The notes under the pieces were generated by a model, which was not told the DNA's origin, made no database searches, and saw only the letters and a program-made list of their open reading frames with translations. From the NCBI RefSeq assembly GCF_963675165.1, contig NC_087386.1, positions 980,931 to 1,044,930 of the forward strand: DNA of 64,000 nucleotides, read 5' to 3'. Of this stretch, positions 40,001 to 51,807 are shown piece by piece. The DNA is from Halichondria panicea. Its lineage: Eukaryota > Porifera > Demospongiae > Suberitida > Halichondriidae. Position numbers and translations under genes: made by a program. Position 1 is the stretch's first letter, and each line of letters begins with the position of its first letter.

Positions 40001-42282
40001 CCTCAGAATAATCACTTCAACATCATCCTCTTTGCCAGTCATCAAATTTTGATAGTGGTCATAGAAATTATCCACAGACTCTCGCTGTTGAGTGCACACT
40101 AGAATACGAGCAGGTTGCTGTTTGATACGAGCTTCAGTAAAGAAGCAGCTGGCAGCCATTGCTAGGATACGTGTCTTTCCCGTACCAAATGGCCCTACGA
40201 TTATATTAGGGGGACCTCGGGGGGAGCAGGTTAGAATGGATTCTAATGCAGCAAGCTGATCAGGAGAACAGAGGCTTTCAAAAGGCTTAAGATCGATTCG
40301 AATATCAACTGGCTCTTGGCTGAACGTACGAGGAGTAGGCACAATTTTCTGGATAATATGTACGGCTGCTTTCGATACACAAGACTTGAGATTTCGGAAA
40401 TACGAATGCTTTAACATGAACTTCACAACAACACTTATTCGTGTAAGATTCCTGCTTCCCGCTGCTGGAAATCCATGCTGTAATTTCTGCTCCTCTTGGG
40501 CTTCAAAGCCAATATACAGCTTCTCCTCAGTATGGCTGTAGTTGTCTCGAAGGATATCAGCTTTACAGATATTCACTTGGCCGAGGTTGTGAATATAAAT
40601 CGAGCCTTGACTGGCTTGTGTTGCATATGCCACTTGGTCTCCGCTGATGTCTTCCAGGTAGCCATAGCGACGATATTGAACATCGGGTGGTCGTCTCAGA
40701 GCTGGTGGTTTAGTCCCGTACTGGTAGAGAAACAAATCATATTCTCCATTGCATCTGTGGAAGTGGTCAAACAATGACAATGTCACATAACATACTTGGC
40801 AGTAGCACTAATAATTATAGTTTTATGCTACTATTTGCTAAGAATTCTCCAACTTACTTTTCTTCCAGCACTTTCTTATGCTCAATTTCCTCCAGTTTGA
40901 GCAGTTCAGTGAACTTGCTCTTATAGTTCTTCGTAGACAAGGGGGCATGTATAACGTCAGGATTACCCCCCCTACTGGACGATTGGGGGGTCTCTGGACT
41001 GGGAAGGGGGGGCGGGAGACGTAGGTGTGTACCCCCCCTACTGGACGAATGGGGGGTCACTGGACTGGGGAGAGGGGGCGGGAGACGTAGGCGTGGCTGG
41101 ACATGTTTAGTGGAGGGTGGTGACATTGATGGCCATTCCTCAGACTGAAGAGAGAACAGGGAAAGTTTTCATACTAAAATATTACACAACAGTTATTGTG
41201 ATGTGTCAAGACTACAGAGATAAAATGCTGAACACAGATGTCTGCATTACCACAACACATTCATTATCTAGTGACGGCCAAAAAAATCATATAATGCAAA
41301 CCTGCTGCTGTTGTGGAGCATATACATTGTGACCAGTATTAATTGTTGGCATGGAGATAGCGGCTGGAGGGGGGTAGTGGTAGAGAGGGGGTCTCTGTGG
41401 CTGACCACCAGGATGGGCAACCTGGGGTATAAGTGGAGTATGTGCTCGAAATTAGGGTGTGTGACTTTCAGTTTGGACTTCAAAGAAATAACTTTAGTAA
41501 TGAATCTACTTAAAATGACTATTCTACACACGCAGTTGTACCTGTGGATGTCCGTATGGGGGCTTGTAATGACTGTGGGGGGTAGGAATCATGGGAGGGG
41601 GTCGAGGCATACCAAACTGTTGATGAAGTATATGTTGAGGATTACTGAAAACAGGTCTGTTTTGCTGATTGTGAAGTTGTCGCTGAACTTCAAACGGTGG
41701 GAACTGTTGTTGCTGTGGTCTGATTTGTTGCCTGAAAGGAGGAGCCTGTCTCCTTGGTCGCATAGCTTGTGCGTATGAAAAGCCAGACAGAGCGGTAGTG
41801 GGTGTGAAGGGAGAGATGGGACTGAGGACAGGGAACTCTTCCTGTGTAGGGACCTTCTGCTTCCGTGGCGATGGGAGGACTTTGATGGGACCTGTATAAA
41901 CAGGGACAAATTGAAAATGATAAGAATTTGAACCACAAATGGGATATAGAAACTCACTTCCTATCTTGCTGACACCTTCAGTGTCTAACTGAGCGTTCCA
42001 GGCCTCTTGCTCCGCCTTGCTGTGAGCATACGTACAGTGGTTCCCACGATAACACGACCCGTCCCCATTCTTACACAAGATGAACCTCCCTGAGGGTAAG
42101 CTCCTGGGCAATGGTCGTATTCGCTCCAACACTTCCTCATCATTGATAGCCACTTCTACAGGCACTACCACAGGGCATGAACATTCTGTGGTCAGGAGTT
42201 GTGTGTTCCAGGGGCTGACTTCAAGACAATACTCGCAGACCCAACCATAGAAAGGAACTTGTCTGGATCTTCTAGTAGCCAT
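34475..42282 (-). CDS. Unit A: CCCH finger / HELZ-type helicase / PERK-type pseudokinase fusion
   Basis: Sixteen exons join in frame to about 1,728 aa: 41958-42282, 41542-41891, 41302-41421, 40858-41144, 39722-40754, 39114-39539, 38808-38895, 37065-38612, 36842-36891, 36742-36785, 36498-36611, 36146-36304, 35809-35947, 35336-35483, 35008-35156, 34475-34681. Order: Cys-rich module and CCCH finger ([18 protein letters not shown]); Pro/Gln linker with [10 protein letters not shown]1 helicase with [47 protein letters not shown] and [17 protein letters not shown], very like HELZ; a long Ser/Pro/Gln linker with 16-aa repeats; a kinase domain. HELZ proteins are CCCH-finger RNA helicases; the kinase addition is not part of any family I know. 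The kinase lacks key residues (see next entry). No signal peptide or membrane segment seen. Expression as one transcript is inferred from frame and order. Confidence 0.85.
35614..35713. repeat. 100-bp foldback element in a unit A intron
   Basis: GACACGAGTACCTCGATTAG at 35614 pairs with its reverse complement ending at 35713, with one mismatch over 23 bp and a loop of about 54 bases. It lies between kinase exons 13 and 14. Probably a miniature inverted-repeat element. Confidence 0.7.
36925..37046. repeat. CA-dinucleotide microsatellite in a unit A intron
   Basis: About 120 bp of CA with CG and TC interruptions, in the intron between exons 8 and 9. Open frames through it on either strand are artefacts of the repeat. 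Confidence 0.9.
37505..37760 (-). repeat. 48-bp coding minisatellite in the unit A linker
   Basis: Four to five tandem 48-bp units encode the 16-residue repeat [16 protein letters not shown] with small changes. It keeps the frame. It lies in the Ser/Pro/Gln-rich linker between helicase and kinase-like domain; units B and D have no equivalent. Confidence 0.85.
40955..41095 (-). repeat. 66-bp tandem duplication in unit A exon 4
   Basis: The exon encodes [20 protein letters not shown] and then [20 protein letters not shown], an in-frame 22-residue duplication in the Pro-rich linker before KFTELLKL. Confidence 0.8.
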
Positions 42283-42617
42283 TGATTCTCTTTGAGCGCC
42301 GGGCTTTCTCTAGTTTCTCTGTTTTTATTTTACCAGGTGCTGGCACAGCAGAAATTAAGTCACGTACGTAAGGTAAGGGTATTTCCAGCCAGCCCCTCCC
42401 TTCTTTTCTTGCTGCAGCATGTTTCCAAAGCGATTTTTATTTAACAGAACGGATGATAAATATATCATGCTGTGTTCTATTAAAGAAAGATCGGCTCACA
42501 ATCAAGGCGACTGAACCTCGGGGTCAGACCGCGGATTACCAAACTGGGAACCGCTCTTTACCTATAAAAATAAATAAACAGTTACTTTGTGCTCCAGATA
42601 GCTTCTCTTCTTGAAAA
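42283..42617. promoter_or_regulatory. 335-bp divergent intergenic region: unit A and cytochrome c
   Basis: The two start codons (42282 minus, 42618 plus) face away from each other. The region holds the family block GGGAGGGGCTGGCTGGAAAT followed by ACCCTTACC on the minus strand (about 42373-42415) and a CACGTACGTAA word (about 42363). A bidirectional promoter is likely but inferred; no TATA box in a convincing place. Confidence 0.5.
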
Positions 42618-43445
42618 ATGAGTAAAGGAGCTACTAGAAGTGATGATATGTCAAAAGGGGCTCTTATCTTTCGACAAAGATGTGAGAGCTGCCACACTTT
42701 TGTGCCTGTGAGTCTATAATTATAAATACCAATGACAATGTATAAACCAAAATTAACATACTCTCATAGTTTAGAGGTACGTATAAACCAAACTTCCCAT
42801 TGTAGTATATATACAGAGGTAACTCTCTGATTGAAGGTAGAGACAGGTCTCCCCCACACACGTACACACACTCAGGGACAGATGACACGAGAAGGTCCCA
42901 ATCTTCACGGTGTTTTTGGACGAAAGGTAGCGGAAGATACCAGCTATTTAAAATACTCTTTAGCGTCAATGTATAAAGACATCACCTGGAACGAAGACAA
43001 CCTAATGCAGTTCCTAGAAGACCCTAAGAAATTTATCCCCGGCACTAAAATGTTATTTAAAGGTCTAAAGAGCGTGGAACAGAGAAAAGGTAACACTCAT
43101 GCACAACCATCATTGTCTTCACATGTGCGTGAAGATCGTGTGTAAGATCGTGTGTATGCTTAGACTTATCATAATTATGGCCTTGCATTGCTAGAGTCAT
43201 ATTTGATCTCAATAATTTGAGGTGCACTTAGAGCACTCTAGGCCGGCATCTGGATTCATTGAGATTTCATAGGGATATCAATCGCATGCAGCATTTCACT
43301 GCCTCCATATTGATGGTGCGTGGTACAGTAACGTACTAGGCAGGTTCTACGCTGATGCTTGTACCCTGATCTCTATTCCTCCGCTAATGTAATGAATTTC
43401 CATATTACAGATTTGATATCGTACCTGAAGGATGTCACCAAATAA
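42618..43445 (+). CDS. Cytochrome c
   Basis: Three exons join in frame: 42618-42707, 42876-43089, 43411-43445, about 112 aa. The haem site is CESCH (CXXCH) in exon 1. GPNLHGVFGRK, KDITWNEDNLMQFLEDPKKF and IPGTKMLFKGLKS (with the distal Met ligand) follow in exon 2, and exon 3 ends DLISYLKDVTK. Length and order match mitochondrial cytochrome c, the intermembrane-space electron carrier between complexes III and IV, which in many animals also acts in apoptosis. AATAAA (43444-43449) overlaps the stop. The N-terminus is slightly longer than usual; the second Met (codon 11) fits the family start as well. Confidence 0.93.
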
Positions 43446-44310
43446 TAAACTCAAACTCTAATTATTGTAAATGTACCCTTTTTATATTTTTAGTTTTTGT
43501 ACCATCAACCTGACTTCCAACCTAGAGATAGACTTACAGCCAATGAATTTTAATTTATCGATATTACTACCTTTTATGGTAAATTCTATATATATATTGG
43601 AATTGATGAAGTATTTTTAGTTTGTGGCATTGCCAACTTTGAATAGCCAGTAAGCCAGTTATGTAAAGATGGCAATTTAGCTAAAGTATGTAAAGTTAAA
43701 GTTTCGTATCTGTTGAATACTAACGCAGTATAATAATTACTGAGTACATGTTAGGTAGTATGATATATTATTACCTCTACATCTGTAGGTTGATTGTGCA
43801 TAATATAAAAGTGTAGCTGTAAATAATTGTGTTGGACCAGGCTATAATCACCCAGACACTACCAGATGGGCTCAAGGCACTCACACAAGGTACAGTAACT
43901 GACTGTGTGTATATATCAGTCAGTTGAATCTGTTTTGCTATGCCTTTTATATTACCGCATTGGACCCCCCCAACTTCCTGGGGGGCAATTGCAGAAATTA
44001 GTGCCAAACCCCCACACATGTCATGTGGCATTCTCATACATTTCCTCTCTTCAGCCTATTAAAAGATTCAGCCAGACCTAGCTTTAGTACAGTTGTTTTA
44101 TATTACTAAAAAAGATAAGACTCGTCACTTAGAATCTAATTTTACAAATGTAAGTAACTCAACTAGTCACAGTGCAGTAATAGTGCATGATTGCAGTACA
44201 GTGTTAGTACACTGTTGCATAGCTAGCTAGCTAGCTACAATATAAATACAGGCATTGTAGATTGTGCAGAACTTTTTGTTTCACTAAATTACATTTGTAT
44301 ATCTGTCCAG
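43446..44310 (+). other. Gap between cytochrome c and TRAF gene 1
   Basis: No certain exon. A plus-strand stretch at about 43832-43890 (LDQAIITQTLPDGLKALTQ, followed by a GTACAG donor-like site) may be a 5' exon of TRAF gene 1, but its phase does not fit the next candidate. Two CTAG-rich palindromic runs lie near 44220. Confidence 0.35.
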
Positions 44311-46965
44311 GGCCCAAGCTAAACAAGAACCTTCAGAGACATGCAGTCCCAGAGCAATTAGTGAAGTGAGTCTCTTCAGCATGCAGTATAAATGATGCAA
44401 ATCTGAGCTCAACAAAAAAATTCAGTTGTGATTTTTTGTGAAATTTTCTGCAGACCCAGTGTCCTGATAATGACTGCGAATATATCAGTGAGGTACCACT
44501 ACAGCCCTCAGTTGAGGTAATTCATGCAAACTGGACTCTGTTGTTGCGGCAATTGTTTTGTGTGTGAAATGTATCTCGATGTTGTAGAATGTATCAATGT
44601 GTCTAGCTATGTTATCTTTTTATTTTGTAATACAGGCCACTCACGACGGTGGGTCATCAGCTGCAGTATATCCCTCTCTGAGACAACCCACCACAGAGTG
44701 CCCTAACCTCAACCCTCATGCACTGGTTGTGCAGTCACTGGGAATCAGTACCTCTATGCAACTAGTGGACTCATCATCGGAGCACTTTGTAAGTTTGTGT
44801 ATAATACATTTTAGCAAACGTCTGAATTCAGAGTTTGCATTAGAGCTGGGCCCAGATCAATTGCACATGACACTTTCTAGATTTTAGTGACAGACATTAA
44901 TTTTACTTTCTATATGAACTTTATTTTAACACCTGCAGGTTTACTTAATACATATTTTACATTCCTTTAATTGTGACTAAAATTATGATTATCCCATTTT
45001 TAGGTATCTCAGGTTGATTGTCCTCCCCTCCCGGACTTGGATTGCTCATACTCTGTACAGGAGAGTCAAGAAGTAGGTTGTGTATCATAATTATAGCTAG
45101 GGTCAACAACATCAAATGATGTATTGTATTGTCAAATCCCTCAACATGTTGTGCATACATGTTGGTGCCCATAGTAACGTACTCTTAATATTTGGCCAGT
45201 ACACAGTTTACAAACAAGCCATTCTTGCATAACCAATATCCTTTCTCTTTTCTTAATAGGGAATGTCAGGAACCAGTAGGATCGTGGTGTCTACTGATGG
45301 CTTTACCTTCAACTATGAGCAAGTGGAGCTTCAAGAGAGGCATGTTTGGGTACGTCTTTTCTGACTTTAGTGGTTGTTTGTGTTTCTAAGTGGTCAAGGT
45401 GAAATGTGGGAGTAAGCTGATACTACATTGGCCACTTGTATGTCTTTTCTGTTGAGTAGACTTTAGTGGTTGTTTGTGCTTCTAAGTGGTCAAGGTGAAA
45501 TTGTGTACAACTGTAAGGTCAAGTCCATGCAGCCACTGGGAGTAAGCTGATACTGCTTGGCCACTTGGGTATACTCCATACAATCTTTGGTCAACTAACG
45601 CTAGTGTTGTCTAGGGGAATCTACCCCAGCAATAACACACACAGGGAATCTCCAGTGGGAAACCACCAAAGATAAATTTTATACATGTGATTTCAATTAT
45701 GGGCAAGTGTTTGTAACCAGCAAAAAGACTTTGTATACCCAAATAAACAATTAAGGTATGTGTTTCAACCACTGATGAAAGTCTGGATACATGTTGAAGT
45801 CAGCTACGTGTATATATGCTTAGCCCATTTTGAATACACATGATTGTCATAATTATATTTATGTTCCCCCAGATCTCGGAAGATGATATTACGAGAGACC
45901 CACAACCAATGGAGGACCAACCATCTCCACCCAAGCATACCTGCACAGGAGAGCTTGAGTTAAAGGCTGTCACCTCCAACGGCACAGTTATTTGGAAGAT
46001 TCCCGACATCACCAGACAAAGGAGTGAGGCCATTGAGGGGAAGACACAGTGTCTATACAGTCCATACTTCCATACTGAATGGTGAGTGTAGTATGCATGG
46101 GGTAATGGTGGATCAATGTTGAGATCATTGAGGCTAATGGCATTCAAGGAATGGTTTGAGCATTTATTTTCTAGCACCTGGTGCCCTGGTATAATGTCTA
46201 GAGCAATCATTGGGTGTTTCCTAGTAATAGTTCCCATTCCATACAGTTGTGTGTACTTGATTGTATAAATAATCAATATTCACACATCTCTCTCACGTAC
46301 AGTGGCTGCAAAGTTTGTTTGCGGCTGTATCTCAATGGAGATGGCACGGGGAAGGGAACTCACATCTCCTTGTTCATTGATTGTGACCGCCCACGAAGAC
46401 AGTCATTTAAAAGGAAGATTTTACTTACCCTGATTGGTAAGTGCATGTGCATAGTTATACTGTCATTATGGAAAGCCAAAGTGGACAAAATTGTATGTAA
46501 AGAGGCCAGGAATATCGATCAAGCAACAACATTGTTGTGAATATCCCTGGCATATTTACAATTTTGTCCACCACATGTAGTGATGGTTTGTTTGCAGTAG
46601 TGCCTCTTCTTGCATGTTAGATACACAGGGTTTATATAACTGATAGGGAGGTTAAAGCCTTTAATTCTATGACCAGGGGGCAGATGACACAATTCATGCA
46701 CTGTTGTGTACATATTGCCCATGCCATTGGACAACGTTTTAGTTTCAAGATCAATATTAATTGTTGTGTTTCTTTCCTTGCAGACCAAAAACAGAGAAAG
46801 CGCAATATCTCTCAAGTGCTCAAGCCTGCTGCTCAGCAAATGGACAACTCTCAGTCTGAAATGAACATTGCATCTGGCTTTCCCATGTTTGCTAAGCAGG
46901 GCGCTCTTGACTCTAACTCGTATCTCCATAACGATTGCATGTATCTGAAGTGTAGTGCATCATAG
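44311..46965 (+). CDS. TRAF-type MATH-domain protein 1 (5' end unresolved)
   Basis: Exons 44311-44365, 44454-44516, 44636-44788, 45004-45072, 45260-45349, 45873-46081, 46303-46436 and 46784-46965 join in frame to the stop at 46963-46965. The last three form a TRAF C-terminal (MATH) domain: TVIWKIPDITRQRSEAIEGK, LYSPYFHTECGCKVCLRLYL, NGDGTGKGTHISLFIDCDRP, then MNIASGFPMFAKQGAL and DCMYLKC. TRAF MATH domains trimerise and bind receptor tails in immune and death signalling. The N-terminal part is a low-complexity linker of small, mostly phase-0 exons. No RING or TRAF zinc fingers were found upstream. It could be a MATH-only adaptor, or the catalytic N-terminus may be missed. Confidence 0.85.
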
Positions 46966-47557
46966 CTAGTTACGTATACTTAATTAGGTTTCAGCGTTTT
47001 TGTTCATATTTAATGTCGTCTTGTTTATAATAATTATGTGGTATTTCTGATCATGTGATCCACTGACAAGTATTTGGGTGAGGTCAGATTCATAATTATC
47101 TGTCCAAGTCAAAAAAGAGCACCAGTAGTCAGGTCAGTTAACAAACCTGTTTGACAGGGTGCTGTGAAGGTGTGTACATGGGGCCTACCAACCCTATGGA
47201 GAGGGGCGTGACCTGATTCACCCAGTGTAAGTTTAATAGGTGTTAGCTTGCTAGCTACCCTGCCTACTGTAAGGCTTTTTTGCATGCAAATATACAGCGC
47301 ACAAACAAGTTAAGGTTGTAGCAAGAGTACATGTGGTTGTAGTCTACAGTGCAAGTGCAAGCGTACTTGATAAAATAACTATCCCAGTCATTTAAAAACT
47401 AACCACGATATCGCGGGGGTGGCTGCAGATGAGATCTAACTGACTCCTGTGGGGGGTTGGACCTGTGGAGGAAACCCTCTCACACTATTAGGAAGATACA
47501 CAGCCTAGTCTACGAGCAGTGGCTGCACTATTACTAAAGAATCAACTACTGGTATCA
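46966..47557. other. Gap between TRAF genes
   Basis: No exon recognised. Possible promoter of the second TRAF gene. No TATA box or CpG-rich block stands out. Confidence 0.3.
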
Positions 47558-49919
47558 ATGACAATGTAAGCAGTAGAATGCATTGTTTAATATGAGCTAG
47601 ATCTATATGTTCAATATGATACAGGGCTGAGAGGCTTCCTTTGAATGATAGCTGTGACTCGTACTCAGACGTGAGCTCATTATTTTTCTTCTGTTTTAAA
47701 TTCTCATCTACTGATTGATCATTAGTTGCATTCATTTCTTACATGTCTAGGAGGAAGAATCGTTTGCAAGCGTTTTTTCTCCGCCTTCAGCAGAGCAGGT
47801 ATGTATAACCTACAGTATTTATAATCTATTAGCTAAGGTTGAATGCTAAATTTGTGACTGACTGCATGTAATTCATTGCATTAAATAATTACATGCAATG
47901 GTTTGTTAGTTTTTTTTGCTTGCTCGTTTTTGTTTCTGTTCTTTTTATTTTGTCGTTTGTTGTTTGTCTCATTTGTTGGGGAGTACAACTATAGGCCACA
48001 TGTGCCTTCTGTACAACCCTTTCTCTCCTTTTGAGAGATTCAATTCAATGCTAAAAATTGATTGCATGTAGGCACATGGACCTCATGGTGGTGAGCTTGC
48101 TTTGGGTGAAGTTAATGTCCCTCCTGCTGTATACAACGGCAACCTGGTACCACCTCCGGCTCCGGCAATGCCACCAGTTGTGCGACCCTTCCGAGTTAAC
48201 ATCGAACACAATGTGAGATAATAATATCTTTAGAGTTCCTTGTGCTTATCTGTTTGCATAGGTTCCCGCTGAACATGTGGCGGGTGTAGCTGGTATGGGA
48301 GACATTGCCATGGTAAGATTTCTTTGTGTACCACATGTCCAGTAATTAAAATTGCACTCTTTCTCACATTCAGCCGGAGCAAGAAACCATTGAGGTCAGT
48401 TAGAGTGTTTATGGTTCACAAGAAAATAATATTATGGTTTCAGTGTCTTTGTTCTTGTTATAGGATTCCAGTCGACCTGCTGCCCTGATTGTAGGCCATC
48501 ATGTACACCCATTGCAACATCCCCCTCTATTGCCGAGACATGTGCACAATCAGGTGAGCAGCCAACATTTTCAGTTTTGCTATAATTGTTTGGATGTTGT
48601 TTGTTTAGCAGAAGTAAATACCACATTTTAAGCATTTTGCTTATTATGTTTTGTTTAGCATGGAATATAACTCTTGTCTTTTCTGTTGTATCCCTACAGG
48701 CAAATGTTGCACCTCACATTCCTCAGCAAGAGAGTCAAGAGGTGAGTTTCCGTTTCACAATAAGTTGCTTGATAGTTTTATTATTCTGCTCTCAGGGCCG
48801 CGATGGACCGGATGAGCTGGTGGTGGGCCAGCTGCTCCGAGGATGGTTAAATCATCATCACAATATTCGTAGGGTAAGTGAACGAGTAGCTAGCTTGTGT
48901 AAGACTCGTTAATTTGTTGCATTTCAAAGTGAAAGATTTAATGAACTAAGCAACTTACCATTGTGCATCACTTTGGGTTAATCCTTATTAGACATGCATG
49001 ACTGGCTCTCCTACATGTTTTTAGTGGTCTCAAATAATTGTTACAGGGTGAATCATGTTTAGTAGGAGATATTCAGGTCAGTATACTATTTACATTAGGA
49101 GCATAGGAGAGCATGGATGTTTATGTTGGAGAGCATGGCTGTACCATTTTTAAAGCACTAAAATTAATTTCCTTGTGTACAAAAAGAATGTGGGGATTGC
49201 CAATCCAACAATGATTCAGTCCGTACATTGACCAATTTGTAGATTTAATAATATACTGGTGCCATTGAGTTTTGTAAACTTCCCAGGGTGCACAACGACC
49301 CAGACAAAGATACTGCTATCCCATAAGAAGACAACGTCGGCCCCAGCAAGCTGATTATGGTAGCTCATGTCTTCTCCGAGTGGGAAATGTCAGGATGTTA
49401 AAGGAGAAAGCTCGCCAAGGGATTGGAGTGTGTCTAACCTATCCACCATTCTATATCAAAGGGTAAGTTGCCACTTTGATTATCTATAGAAATGCACCGT
49501 ATGTTAAGTTAGAGCACCGAGGTGCATTCAGTAACCCCCCACCACTTACTCTGTAACAAGGAACCTGTAAGTCTGTCTGGCCATGTGTACACTTATTTAA
49601 CAGATCGAATACAACATAATTATGTAATTACTGCTTTCTCTCATACACACAGTTATCGGGTGTGTGTGCGAGTGTACCTGGATGCAGATGGTATTGGGAG
49701 AGGTACTCATCTCTCTATTGTCTTAGTACTGATGCGTGGGGAGTATGACACCCAACTGCAATCGCCATTCAGACAACAAGTCACTGTAAGACTTCAAGGT
49801 GGGTTATTGCATTGTACACGTCAAGGGTGAATTGGTACTTTCATAGTTTCACATGAGCAAGTGTGAGTATACCATGTTGTGTTTCCTGGTTAGATGTAAA
49901 CCACATCAATTCACAATAG
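47558..49919 (+). CDS. TRAF-type MATH-domain protein 2, C-terminally short
   Basis: Thirteen exons keep one frame: 47558-47565, 47625-47670, 47751-47798, 48072-48212, 48262-48312, 48374-48394, 48464-48553, 48700-48741, 48796-48873, 49047-49076, 49287-49462, 49653-49798, 49894-49919, giving about 300 aa. The N-terminal two thirds is a Pro/His-rich linker made of phase-0 exons of 21-141 bp. The C-terminus is a MATH domain (LLRVGNVRMLKEKARQGIGV, YPPFYIKGYRVCVRVYL, DADGIGRGTHLSIVLVLMRG, FRQQVTVRL). It stops at DVNHINSQ, so the last strands (the MNIASG region of TRAF 1) are missing. It may be a truncated adaptor or an early pseudogene. The 8-bp first exon is the weakest part. Confidence 0.75.
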
Positions 49920-50235
49920 TTGACTGTGGTATATATACATACTATACGTAGCTTGTCTGTTTATGGAATTCAGCTGTGTTTATGGCTTTGTGCTTTCTGA
50001 TAGTAAGAATACGAATAGATTGGAATTGGCAGTCAAAAAAACAGTTATTGTAGTAAAGATTATGCGATCATTACGAAAATCCGTCGCTAAAAGATCAATA
50101 TTCATTGTTTTGTTACTAATTGGCTAGCTATATCGTGGGTGGACTGTTACTTTATTCACAGTTCACCTTTTAATTGTTTTTCTAAGCCCCATGGGAGTCT
50201 ACTTCCTACGCCTTTCATTACCAACTACATGTAGC
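49920..50235. other. Gap after TRAF gene 2
   Basis: No gene recognised. No further MATH-domain exon was found here or further right, which supports the truncation of TRAF gene 2. Confidence 0.35.
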
Positions 50236-50508
50236 TACCGTATAGCGGGTATATTTCGAGGGTATAAATGTTCGCGGTTTTCGCGGATTGAGCCTGTACC
50301 GCGAAAATTTATACCCACGAAAATTTCTAATAGTAGGCGTGTTCAGTATTATGAATTCGAGGCTAACGGCGTGGAGGTACAGCTGCATGTTGATGTGCGC
50401 ATGCGCCAAAAGGCTGAAACTCGACCACAAAAATAAAATCCGCGAAATCCTTTTGTAATGGTCCATCCGCTAAAATTTATACCCTCGAAATATACCCGCT
50501 ATACGGTA
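50236..50508. repeat. Short inverted-repeat element, copy 2
   Basis: Begins TACCGTATAGCGGGTATATT and ends with the exact reverse complement AATATACCCGCTATACGGTA, apart from minor differences. It is 273 bp with no coding capacity. This is the cleanest copy of the family in the window. Confidence 0.85.
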
Positions 50509-51131
50509 TTGACACATGCAATGTGTGGGTGTAGGTGGGTATTGTGCAATGATGATAATCTTTATCCCCCCCACACACGTACACGTACACACAGACCTGC
50601 AGTCTGACCATGATACACTCTTCTTGAGGGTCACACTGCGATGAACTGACACATTTTGCACGGATTAACATGTGAATAAGTGAACCATGGCAATAATTAT
50701 ATTCAAACAAGTGTGCTATAGTTTTGTGTAATGTCAATTTTGTCACTTATCACATCTTTATATTTATATCACCCCCCCAATCATCGACACAGGTGTATAG
50801 TACCCCACTCCACCACTTAAGCATTTTTCTGTCTCTCTTAAATCTGTGGTTCAATAATTTATATCATTTTGCTGAAATTAGATACAGTACATGAGCATGC
50901 CAATTATAAATACCATAATTAGTATTGAACCGTTGGGACCAATACAGTTCAAGCATTTGCATCCGGGAAATGGTGACCTGCAGTGAATGCATTATCAGTA
51001 GTTCATTGGATGTGATTATAGATATAACATTCAAGGTATGACATTCAACTTACTGAATACATATCCCATAAGCACAGTTTACATCTAATGTGCCATGAAT
51101 AGAAAAGTTAAGAGGGACTTCAACAACTTAC

Positions 51132-51235
51132 GGATTCTCACGCAGCAATCTCTGATGAGAGAACAGCACTGAGAAGTGGCTCTCGCTGCAGATCACCCAT
51201 ATAGGATAGACAGGGTCCTTGTAATTACTCCCAAC
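51132..51235 (-). CDS. Orphan MINDY4-like exon
   Basis: A 104-bp minus-strand segment bounded by a CACAG acceptor and a GTAAGT donor encodes [20 protein letters not shown] and [15 protein letters not shown]. This closely resembles the WVVCSESHFSILFSL segment near the C-terminus of MINDY4 (FAM188B), a Lys48-ubiquitin hydrolase. No neighbouring MINDY exon was found between 49.9 and 51.8 kb, so this is a gene fragment or an exon with distant partners. Confidence 0.55.
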
Positions 51236-51807
51236 CTGTGGCCAAGCCATGCATGCTACACCGCCTCGTGCAATTACTATCCTTCCTTGCCAGTGCTTGT
51301 AAGGTGTTTAAACTGAACACGAAACTGTTCACAATGCATTCCTATAACATAGCTTAATTAATATCAGCAGTGTGTCGTTATGAGCCCGTGGTTTTACTAG
51401 CTAGGGTAGCCAATCTACATAATAATTATACAGCAATTATAAATGCAATTAATGTACAGTATAATTCCTATCTATGCATATAAATCACTCCCAAGAAGCT
51501 AATAATTATGCCCTTGTATTAGGCATGGGGCATAATTAAACTTCAACAAACAACAAAGAATAACTACACTAATGTTATGTTAGTTCCCATGTTAGTGTTT
51601 CTGTTTCCAGGATCCGGAGTGCATATGAATTTTCATGCAATCCTGATGTTATATACGCAGCATGCATCATAAGTTTCCCACGCTTGGCACGCTCAAATAA
51701 ACCCAATGTGTACAGTCATGTAGACAAACAGAAGTAGACAAACACAAATATTTATCAAGAACATACTTGTAAAAATCAGCACAAAACACACACATAATTC
51801 TGACTAA

